From Nanobdellota archaeon (GTDB lineage Archaea > Thermoproteota > Nitrososphaeria > Nitrososphaerales > Nitrosopumilaceae): a stretch of 6,153 bases of DNA. Every line of letters starts with the position of its first letter. Position 1 is the stretch's first letter. Location of the stretch: assembly GCA_012030815.1 (NCBI GenBank), contig JAAUVF010000058.1, positions 1-6,153 of the forward strand, in the 5' to 3' direction. Positions 1 to 5,095 of the stretch are shown piece after piece. The position numbers and the translations under genes were made by a program. The notes below the pieces were generated by a model that did no database searches, was not told the origin of the DNA, and was given only the letters and a program-made list of their open reading frames with translations.

Positions 1-548
1 GTACTCTTCTCACTCTAGTTTCTATTCTGGCAGTAGTTGGACCATTTGTTGTTGTATCTGCAGGATTCTGGGATGCCATATCTCATCTTCAAAAAGAACC
101 AGAATTCTTTTGGAGTATACCTCATATCGTAGTATACACTGGAGTATCAATAACTACTAGTGCGGCAATAGTTGGAACAATTCTTTTACTAAGAAATTCT
201 ACAAAAAATTCTCTAAAAAATGGAATTATACTAGTACTTGTTGGATCTCTAATTCAAATAATATCAGGATATGCAGACTCGCTTTCACACGATCTTTTTG
301 GAATTGATGGTTTGATCTCTTGGTCTCATCAACCACTAGAATTTGGTCTTGTTTTATCTTCACTAGGTGGATTTCTAATATTAAAAAACCTAGAAAAAAC
401 AAAACTCAAAGCACTTCTTCCATTTTCAATAATTTCATTTTTATTTTTTACAACTTGGCTTGTGTTTAATCTAGTGTTAATTTTTGGCCATACAATTCAA
501 TGTCTTCCAGTTTACAAGATATTCTTATCTGGCTGTTCAATTTTGTAA
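1..548 (+). CDS. Polytopic membrane protein with duplicated Asp/His motif, 5'-truncated
   Basis: The reading frame is open from the left edge (first full codon at 3) to TAA at 546-548, giving 181 visible residues; the true start lies outside the window. About five hydrophobic segments are visible, near residues 3-22, 43-63, 74-91, 112-123 and 138-160 of the visible part. Loops between them carry D24-x3-H28 and P40-H41, then D92-x3-H96 and H109. The two sets repeat with an exact 68-residue offset, and G47/G115 also match. The protein ends with a Cys-containing tail (QCLPVYKIF then SGCSIL). I do not recognise a named function. The conserved-looking acidic/His pairs at membrane edges suggest a metal or haem site, which is inference only. 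A TTG at 312 is an internal codon, not a start. The 3' end faces, and probably overlaps, the convergent gene at 512-1002. Confidence 0.75.
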   Translation, partial: TLLTLVSILAVVGPFVVVSAGFWDAISHLQKEPEFFWSIPHIVVYTGVSITTSAAIVGTILLLRNSTKNSLKNGIILVLVGSLIQIISGYADSLSHDLFGIDGLISWSHQPLEFGLVLSSLGGFLILKNLEKTKLKALLPFSIISFLFFTTWLVFNLVLIFGHTIQCLPVYKIFLSGCSIL

Positions 549-1002
549 TTTCTTAGTTTCATATACGATGAAAAATGATCATTAACGCGCCTAACAATAT
601 CATTACTCCTGGCGGTATCATGACTTCAGAGCTTGCATCTCCCAATTCAATTTGTAAATTTATTTGATTTTTTGAAGGATTTGTCACTTTAACTGTATAC
701 ATCCCACTTTTCTCAAAATCAAAATATCCAACAGACATTTTTGTTTGAACACTTTCTTCAGATAGTATATTCTGATTTTTATCTAAAATTTGAACAAATA
801 CCTGCTCACCACTAAATTCTGGCATAAACAACTTATAGTATCCGATACCAACACCTTCTAAATTCAACTTTACATCATGCGAATTTGACGATTCTAATAC
901 AATTTCCTCTGAAATTCTATCTCCTTGGAGAAAAACAAATGATATCCAAATCATTCCAATCACACTTAGTATCAAGCCAATTTTGAATACGGGAATCTTC
1001 AA
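512..1002 (-). CDS. Double-anchored membrane protein with extracytoplasmic beta-rich domain, C-terminal frameshift
   Basis: I start this gene at TTG 1002 (M-K-I-P-V-F-K...). Upstream in the same frame lies the tRNA, so a longer start would translate tRNA sequence. As written the frame stops at 559 (147 residues). It has an N-terminal membrane helix (about residues 5-26), a polar beta-rich domain of roughly 100 residues with Gly/Tyr/Asp pattern (GYFDFEKSGMYTVKV), and a C-terminal helix (PPGVMILLGALMIIF). This helix-domain-helix layout and the G-x-Y strand recall GOLD/emp24-like or other small beta-sandwich domains, but I cannot assign a family. Adding one A:T pair to the A5 run at 571-575 extends the C-terminus by a basic tail (SSYMKLRNYK...) to a stop at 512-514, total about 163 residues. 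That tail obeys the positive-inside rule. The corrected gene would overlap the end of the convergent gene by 37 bp. It lies 44 bp downstream of the tRNA and may share its transcript. Confidence 0.65.
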
Positions 1003-1046
1003 ATCATCAAGTATGTGAATTGTTTGTTTAATAAAATAATCTAAGA

Positions 1047-1120
1047 GGGCTCGGAGGGCTTCGATCCCTCGACCTAGCGGTTCGAAGCCGCTCGCACTAT
1101 CCAGACTGTGCAACGAGTCC
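1047..1120 (-). tRNA. tRNA-Arg (anticodon TCG), intronless
   Basis: The minus strand folds as a full cloverleaf. Acceptor strands are GGACTCG (1120-1114) and CGAGCCC (1053-1047). The D-stem is GCAC/GTGC with a GG-containing loop. The anticodon stem is AGCGG/CCGCT with loop CTTCGAA, giving anticodon TCG (Arg, CGA family). The variable loop is AGGTC, and the T-stem GAGGG/CCCTC has loop ATCGAAG. CCA is not encoded, as is common in archaea; the next base (discriminator) reads T. One flaw is that acceptor pair 3:70 is A-C instead of a Watson-Crick pair. No intron is present at 37/38. The gene is divergent from the aminotransferase and lies upstream of the membrane protein at 512-1002. Confidence 0.9.
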
Positions 1121-1130
1121 AAACAAGTAA

Positions 1131-1153
1131 GAATTTAACAGGCCTAAATATCT
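1131..1153. promoter_or_regulatory. Compact divergent promoter region for tRNA-Arg and the aminotransferase
   Basis: Only 44 bp separate the tRNA 5' end (1120) from the aminotransferase TTG (1165). On the plus strand ATTTAAC (1133-1139) is centred about 28 bp before the TTG, which fits a leaderless or nearly leaderless mRNA. On the minus strand the TATA-like ATATTTAG (around 1145-1152) is centred about 28 bp before the tRNA 5' end. The placement of both boxes is inferred from spacing and AT content alone. Confidence 0.4.
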
Positions 1154-1164
1154 GTCTAGGTACT

Positions 1165-2336
1165 TTGAAAATATCAAAAAAAGTAGCTGGAGTTGAATAT
1201 GCAATTAGGGATATTGTTGTAGCTGCACGTAAAGTTGAAGAAAAAGGAATGAAAGTTGATTATCTAAACATTGGTGATCCTGTACAATTTGGTTTTCAAC
1301 CTCCTGATAATGTAAAAGAGGCAATGATTAATGCAATAAGAAATGGTGAAAATTTCTACTCTACATCTGAAGGTCTCAAAGAACTTAGAGTGGAAATTGC
1401 AAAAAAAGAAAATACAAAAGGATTATCCATTTCACATGATGATGTTTTAATCACAAATGGAGTCTCTGAAGGACTTGACATGGTGATATCGTCTATTGTT
1501 GAAGAAGGTGACGAGGTACTCTTACCTGGTCCATACTATCCACCATATGCCTCATACGTTAGACTACACGGTGGAATCCCTGTAGAATTTGCAGTAGATT
1601 TGGATAATTCTACACCTGATATTGAAGATATCAAATCAAAAATTACTTCAAAAACTATTGCTATATGCTTAATCAGTCCAAATAATCCTACAGGCGTTGT
1701 ATTCAATGAATCATCACTAAAAAATTAGTAGAGATTGCAAATCAACATAATTTGTATATTATTTGTGATGAGATTTATGATCAAATAATTTTTGATCAAA
1801 AATTTATAGGAATTGGTAAAGTTGCAGGAGACTCACCAGTAATTGTTCTTAATGGATTCTCAAAAGTTCATCTAATGTCAGGATGGCGAATTGGCTATAT
1901 TGCATTTAATCAATCATCAAAACTAGATGCCCTAAGAGAAAATCTACCAAAACTTGCTCGCGTAAGAATTGCTACTAGTCTCCCAGTACAACATGCAGCA
2001 TTAGAGTCACTACGAGGACCACAAGGATACATTACCGAATTTGTATCTGAATTAAAAAAGCGAAGAGATCTTGTTGTAAAACGACTCAATGAAATGCCTG
2101 GCCTGTCTTGCCCAAATCCTAAAGGCGCATTTTATGCTTTTCCAAAAATTGAAGATAATAAATTTGGAACAGATAAAGAATTTGTACAAAAACTTTTAGA
2201 AACTAAAGGTGTATTAACAGTTCATGGTTCTGGTTTTGGAGAAAAATATGGTAGTGGACACTTTAGATTGGTGTATTTGCCAAGTCTTGAAGTTTTAGAA
2301 TCAGCAATGAACAAAATAGAAGACTTTGTTAGCTAA
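1165..2336 (+). CDS. PLP-dependent class I aminotransferase, alanine aminotransferase type (single-base frameshift)
   Basis: This enzyme would transfer the amino group between alanine and 2-oxoglutarate (pyruvate/glutamate) in the cytoplasm. Its N-terminus (VEYAIRDIVVAARKVEEKG, then LNIGDP) and body closely follow the archaeal alanine-aminotransferase group typified by Pyrococcus. With one A restored to the run at 1719-1724, the two open frames (ending 1728 and resuming before 1752) join seamlessly as SSLKKLVEIANQH into a protein of about 390 residues, normal for fold-type I. Visible family residues (corrected numbering) are PNNPTG near 172-177, D202 and Y205 in CDEIYD, the PLP lysine K234 in GFSKVHL, and the substrate-carboxylate arginine R368 in HFRLVYLP. 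I chose TTG 1165 because homologous sequence begins there; the in-frame ATG at 1108 lies inside the divergent tRNA. The gene ends overlapping the convergent PPOX-like gene by 4 bp. Substrate is inferred from similarity; the fold and PLP dependence are much surer. Confidence 0.88.
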
Positions 2337-2731
2337 TAACTCCAAACAGATATTTTTTCTGGAATTATCTCTATAATACAATCTGTATTATCTAATAGCT
2401 CTACTGCGGATTTATTTTTTAAATTTTTGAAATATCTTGCTAGTATTTTTTTTGCAATTCTTTTTACTTTATTATTTTCTAAAATTACATTAGCATTTCC
2501 CTGACCCATCACGCCAAATATTGGAGTATTCACTCCTTTATCTACACAAAATGCAACCTGATTATTTTTCTTTATGTTTTGTGCTTTTTTTGTTTTAGTG
2601 TTTGTGCCTATGTAGATTTTTTTTGAACTATACAAATACCAAACAGGTACAATGTGTGGTGTATTTTTACTCCCTATTGTTGTTAGATGTAAAATTTTTT
2701 GAGTTTTTAAAAATTCATCTTTGCTTTTCAT
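2333..2731 (-). CDS. Pyridoxamine 5'-phosphate oxidase-like split-barrel flavin/F420-binding protein
   Basis: This is an intact 132-residue protein with the typical short PPOX/FDOR split-barrel pattern. It has a first strand pair ending LTTIGSKNTPHIVPVWYLY, then KIYIGTNTKTKKAQNIKKN, then VAFCVD, then GVMGQGNANVI, and a C-terminal IIEIIPEKISVWSY. In this superfamily the early strand pair and the T-x-T-x-K-x-x-N region contact the cofactor phosphate (FMN or deazaflavin F420). The length, lacking the C-terminal substrate region of true PdxH, argues against a vitamin B6 oxidase. The third gene after npdG, it overlaps the preceding gene by 17 bp, so it is probably co-transcribed and translationally coupled. 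That neighbour makes F420H2 a plausible cofactor, but this is inference. No clear Shine-Dalgarno sequence precedes its ATG. It is very lysine-rich and AT-rich, like its neighbours. Confidence 0.8.
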   Translation of the reverse strand: MKSKDEFLKTQKILHLTTIGSKNTPHIVPVWYLYSSKKIYIGTNTKTKKAQNIKKNNQVAFCVDKGVNTPIFGVMGQGNANVILENNKVKRIAKKILARYFKNLKNKSAVELLDNTDCIIEIIPEKISVWSY

Positions 2732-2948
2732 GATTTCTAAACCCCAATAGTATCATAAAAATCCCAAAGCCAATCATACCTACTGATACTTTTTCATTAG
2801 TAAATTCTGAATTTAAAATAAAATCCTCTACAAATTCTGGTCCCCAAAGTATTAGTTGTCTAACAAGAACAATCCCCGCCATAATTAAAAACAGCGAACC
2901 AATTGCAGTATACCAATTTCTTCCCCGCCGATAATATTCGTGGCTCAT
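2715..2948 (-). CDS. Small two-helix membrane protein of unknown function
   Basis: An intact 77-residue protein. A short basic N-terminus (YRRGRN) is followed by helix 1 (about residues 13-34, with IGSLFLIMAGIVLV) and an acidic loop (WGPEFVEDF). Helix 2 (about 55-69, with VGMIGFGIFMILLGF) precedes a basic tail (RNHEKQR). The charge pattern places both ends in the cytoplasm. I do not recognise a family. It lies 5 bp after the npdG stop and its last 17 bp overlap the PPOX-like gene, which puts it in a three-gene operon. It could be a membrane anchor or docking partner for the flanking soluble redox proteins, but nothing in the sequence shows this directly. Its ATG has no obvious Shine-Dalgarno sequence, so reinitiation after npdG is likely. 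Confidence 0.75.
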   Translation of the reverse strand: MSHEYYRRGRNWYTAIGSLFLIMAGIVLVRQLILWGPEFVEDFILNSEFTNEKVSVGMIGFGIFMILLGFRNHEKQR

Positions 2949-2953
2949 TGTAT

Positions 2954-3625
2954 TTAGATAATTTTGATGCCGGGATTTTTTATTTTATTTTGAATCATTG
3001 CATTTAGCAATAATGGTGTGGATATCTCTGCAAGATATGATAATTCTCCTGGTCCCAAGTAGATTGGTCTTAGTCCTTTGATTTCATTGATTAAACCATT
3101 TACCACATCAATTGCACCTTTATCATCACCGCATACAAAAATATCATAATCAAGTACCATTGTTGGATTGACAAGTTTCTTTTCTGAAATCACATGAAAT
3201 GCTGAAACTAACTTTGATTTATTTTTCATATACTTTAACACAAGTTGATATGAAAATGGTTTATTTTCTTTAATTGGAATAAATTCAAACCCAACATCTG
3301 TTTTTACCATTGGAACAATTGGTGATACAACAACACAACTGTCTTTAACTTGTGGTAAGATTTCTGAGCAGACTGAATCGATATTCTCATAAGGTATTGA
3401 TAAAATTAAAACATCACTATCTTTTGCAACTGAGATATTGTCATTACCTGTAATTATTCCCTTGATTTGCCCAAATGATTCTTTTGCAAGATTTGTGTAT
3501 TCATTTGCAGATTCTGATGCTCTTTTTGCATCCCTTGATCCTACAATTACATTGTGATTTTGAGACCATCTAAGAGCAAACCCTTTTCCCATTCCTCCAG
3601 TTCCACCAATAATTCCAATTTTCAT
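2954..3625 (-). CDS. npdG: NADPH-dependent F420 reductase (F420H2:NADP+ oxidoreductase)
   Basis: This enzyme exchanges hydride between reduced deazaflavin F420 and NADP+ in the cytoplasm. The 223-residue length is normal for Fno/NpdG. The N-terminus is a Rossmann fold: MKIGIIGGTGGMGKGFALRW, with the glycine-rich loop G7-G13 followed by GSRD (S30, R31). These last residues in the family hold the 2'-phosphate and mark NADP rather than NAD preference. Further landmarks are VLILSIPYENI, SPIVPM and VSAFHVISEKKL. A Cys-Gly-Asp-Asp (CGDDKGAIDVV) strand and the C-terminal LAEISTPLLLNAMI helix complete the pattern of this family. The gene leads a minus-strand operon with the 77-residue membrane protein and the PPOX-like protein, and is divergent from the histidine phosphatase. 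A TATA-like GTATAAAG on the minus strand about 30 bp before the ATG fits a short-leader mRNA. Implication: the host makes or uses F420. Confidence 0.92.
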   Translation of the reverse strand: MKIGIIGGTGGMGKGFALRWSQNHNVIVGSRDAKRASESANEYTNLAKESFGQIKGIITGNDNISVAKDSDVLILSIPYENIDSVCSEILPQVKDSCVVVSPIVPMVKTDVGFEFIPIKENKPFSYQLVLKYMKNKSKLVSAFHVISEKKLVNPTMVLDYDIFVCGDDKGAIDVVNGLINEIKGLRPIYLGPGELSYLAEISTPLLLNAMIQNKIKNPGIKII

Positions 3626-3641
3626 GATATTTCTCTGAGAA

Positions 3642-3661
3642 TCTTATTATTATCTTTATAC
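3642..3661. promoter_or_regulatory. Divergent promoter region between npdG and the histidine phosphatase
   Basis: The 50-bp gap between npdG (ATG at 3625, minus) and the phosphatase (TTG at 3676, plus) holds an AT-rich core. Minus strand GTATAAAG (3654-3661) is centred about 32 bp before the npdG ATG, a good TATA position. Plus strand TTATTATTAT (3644-3653) is about 26 bp before the TTG, fitting a leaderless transcript. The two proposed boxes touch, so one complex may exclude the other; this is inference from spacing. Confidence 0.4.
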
Positions 3662-3675
3662 GACATCCGATCATA

Positions 3676-4298
3676 TTGGGCTCAGTTATTTTTCTAAGAC
3701 ACGGTCAAGCAAAAATAATATCGAAAGAATTCTAACTGGAAGAACACCAAATATCCCATTGACTGAAAAAGGAATTGAACAGGCAGAAAAGATAGCAAAA
3801 TTCTTAGAACAAATGAACATATCTGCAATTTATTCCAGTCCTATTGAAAGAGCAAAACACACTGCAGAAATTGTTGCTCAACATAACTCTCTTGATGTAA
3901 CAATTGATGATAGATTAATTGAACTAGATATGGGAAAATTTACTGGCGTGCCATATGATGATATTTTTACTAGTCATGGAAATGTTTTCATGAAGTTCTA
4001 TAATGGTGAATTAGAAATTGCTCATAATGGTGTTGAGACTTTTACCGAAGTCAAAAAGCGTGTACTAAGCATTGTAGATCATGTAATTGAAAAACATCCT
4101 GATCAAAACGTTGTACTTGTTACTCATATGGATCCGATCAAAGCAATGCTATCTACTGTAGTAAATCTCTCACCTACAAATCTATTTGAGCTAATTATTG
4201 CAAATGCGTCTTTAAACATATTTAGAGAATACAACCGCAAATTTTCAATTTCTGGAATCAATGTGATGGATCCTTCTAGATTCAATCACGATTGGTAA
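3676..4298 (+). CDS. Histidine phosphatase superfamily (phosphoglycerate mutase-like) protein, single-base frameshift
   Basis: This phosphatase or mutase works through a phospho-histidine. Starting at TTG 3676 the frame reads MGSVIFLRHGQAK, with the family RHG motif and catalytic His (H9), then hits a stop at 3733. Restoring one A to the A5 run at 3711-3715 gives RHGQAKNNIERILTGR followed by PLTEKGIEQAEKIA. This is the classic RHG...N...G...PLT..G..QA order, and the frame continues to 4298 (about 207 residues corrected). Other landmarks are YSSPIERAKHTAEI (phosphate-binding Arg), ELDMGKFTG (the acidic residue), and VVLVTHMDPIKAML with the second active-site His (H151). The length is that of cofactor-independent-of-bisphosphoglycerate small phosphatases such as CobC/GpmB-like members; the substrate cannot be told. 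An ATG-like start further in (3759, TTG/ATG region) would delete the catalytic His, so I reject it. Confidence 0.88.
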
Positions 4299-4312
4299 CT
4301 AATAATCTTGAA

Positions 4313-4326
4313 AACCCTTAAATAGA
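4313..4326 (+). promoter_or_regulatory. Archaeal promoter (TATA box) of the terminal oxidase operon
   Basis: The sequence AACCCTTAAATAGA holds TTAAATA (4318-4324), a good archaeal TATA match, with purine/C-rich bases before it where TFB (BRE) would bind. It is centred about 34 bp before the ATG at 4355, predicting a transcript start near 4346 and a leader of roughly 8 bases. It is the only clear promoter between the phosphatase stop and coxA, so the oxidase genes probably share it. Confidence 0.6.
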
Positions 4327-4354
4327 AATTACAGGCCACGTTTCTCAACCGCTA

Positions 4355-4618
4355 ATGAAGAGTATATTTGGTCTATTCTTAGTATTGGCAATTTTAGTAA
4401 TCATTCCAGCAGCTGAATATGTCTTTGCTGCTGGTGATGAACCCGGTCAATATCTTGATCGTAGAGTATTGATCTGGAATTTGTTTTATCGAATGATGAC
4501 AGTTGCATTTACTGTCGGTGCAGTAGTCTCTGGAACTATAATTTGGCTATGTTGGAGATTTAGAGAATCTAATCCAAAGGCTACCCCAACCCCATATGAA
4601 AAGGAAGGAGTATGGTAA
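4355..4618 (+). CDS. Cytochrome oxidase subunit II, N-terminal membrane piece (signal/TM1)
   Basis: This 87-residue protein matches the first part of a haem-copper oxidase subunit II. It has a signal-like hydrophobic stretch (residues 4-24) ending VFAAGD, a possible cleavage site, then an extracytoplasmic linker with YLDRRVLIWNLFYRMM. Next comes one strong transmembrane helix (about 43-67) ending WLCWRFRE, and finally a short cytoplasmic Pro/Thr tail (KATPTPYEKEGVW). In ordinary subunit II the chain would then turn into TM2 and the CuA domain. Here TAA ends the protein, and the next gene supplies exactly those parts one base later. I therefore read the pair as a split coxB. The product should sit in the membrane beside subunit I. 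It is the first gene of the operon and starts soon after the promoter. Alternative: an unrelated small accessory subunit, which is less likely given the order and complementarity. Confidence 0.75.
   Translation: MKSIFGLFLVLAILVIIPAAEYVFAAGDEPGQYLDRRVLIWNLFYRMMTVAFTVGAVVSGTIIWLCWRFRESNPKATPTPYEKEGVW
4603..4610 (+). promoter_or_regulatory. Shine-Dalgarno site for the CuA gene
   Basis: GGAAGGAG lies 9 bases before the ATG at 4620, inside the end of the preceding gene. It supports 4620 as a genuine internal start over the longer in-frame start at 4596, and supports the gene split being real. Confidence 0.65.
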
Positions 4619-4619
4619 A

Positions 4620-5051
4620 ATGGGTCATCACTCTAATTGGCCTGAATGGATTTATGTCGGTGTAGTAATTGCACTAATGTGTTGGGTCGGTGCTGAAGCA
4701 TGGGAAGCAGAAAGACTTGTTGAACATATTCCAGCTGATGCAGAAGTCATTAAAGTTACAGGACAACAATGGTTCTGGACATTTGAACATGAAGATGGAA
4801 CAAAAGAAATTGGTGAACTACATGTTGAAGTAGGAAAAGCATACAAATTTGAAGTAATGTCCAAAGATGTTAATCACTCATTTAACATTCATGATTATGT
4901 TGTATTGATGGATGCAATTCCTGGCAGAGTTAACACCGTATGGTTTGCACCAGTGGAAGCTGGAGAACACGACATTCAATGTAGAGAATATTGTGGGCTA
5001 ATTCATTATAATATGCGTGGTAAATTAATTGTGGAGGATCCAACATCTTGA
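4620..5051 (+). CDS. coxB: Cytochrome oxidase subunit II, TM2 and CuA domain piece
   Basis: This 143-residue protein carries the electron-entry site of the terminal oxidase. After MGHHSNWPEW comes one transmembrane helix (about residues 10-28), then an outward-facing cupredoxin domain. The conserved aromatic patch is GQQWFWTFEH (47-57). The CuA ligands are all visible: H86 in NHSFNIHD, C121 and C125 in QCREYCG, E123 between them (backbone carbonyl ligand in the family), H129, and M132 in HYNMRGKL. The domain is therefore expected to bind the dinuclear copper centre and pass electrons from a periplasmic-side donor, probably a blue copper protein in these archaea, to haem a in subunit I. It follows the membrane piece by one base and ends TGATG, overlapping the start of a 14-codon ORF. 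The start at 4620 is chosen for its Shine-Dalgarno sequence; an in-frame ATG at 4596 overlaps the upstream gene and adds only an unlike MKRKEYGK stretch. Confidence 0.93.
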   Translation: MGHHSNWPEWIYVGVVIALMCWVGAEAWEAERLVEHIPADAEVIKVTGQQWFWTFEHEDGTKEIGELHVEVGKAYKFEVMSKDVNHSFNIHDYVVLMDAIPGRVNTVWFAPVEAGEHDIQCREYCGLIHYNMRGKLIVEDPTS

Positions 5052-5095
5052 TGCTAACCCTTTTATCTAAACTTTCAAGTGAGGAGAATTACTGA
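5051..5095 (+). CDS. Possible 14-codon linker ORF between the CuA gene and coxA
   Basis: An ATG at 5051 shares its A with the CuA stop (TGATG) and opens a 14-codon frame (MLTLLSKLSSEENY). This ends TGA at 5093-5095, whose A is also the A of the coxA ATG (TGATG again). GGAGG at 5033-5037 lies 13 bases upstream. Its Glu-Glu codons are the Shine-Dalgarno GAGGAG of coxA. It could be a translational relay keeping ribosomes running into coxA, or simply chance in the 43-bp spacer. No protein function is proposed. Confidence 0.3.
   Translation: MLTLLSKLSSEENY
5079..5086 (+). promoter_or_regulatory. Strong Shine-Dalgarno site for coxA
   Basis: GTGAGGAG, 8 bases before the ATG at 5095, is close to a full complement of an archaeal 16S rRNA CACCUC tail. 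It fixes the coxA start and contrasts with the leaderless-looking or SD-less genes elsewhere in the window. Confidence 0.75.

Noticed and set aside
1047..1120. A tRNA on the plus strand
   Set aside because: The plus strand gives palindrome-like stems but no proper D-arm, and the T-arm is out of place; the minus strand gives the full cloverleaf.
1003..1122. N-terminal extension of the minus-strand membrane protein to ATG 1122
   Set aside because: The extension translates the tRNA-Arg gene; the believable membrane-protein start is TTG 1002.
1108..1164. Aminotransferase start at ATG 1108
   Set aside because: It overlaps the divergent tRNA and adds residues unlike the family; the conserved N-terminus begins at TTG 1165.
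4596..4619. Longer start for the CuA protein (MKRKEYGK)
   Set aside because: It overlaps the upstream gene, lacks its own ribosome site, and the Shine-Dalgarno sequence at 4603-4610 points to ATG 4620.
4652..4864. Minus-strand open frame opposite the CuA gene
   Set aside because: Ser/Thr/Cys-rich shadow of a well-supported gene with all CuA ligands on the plus strand.
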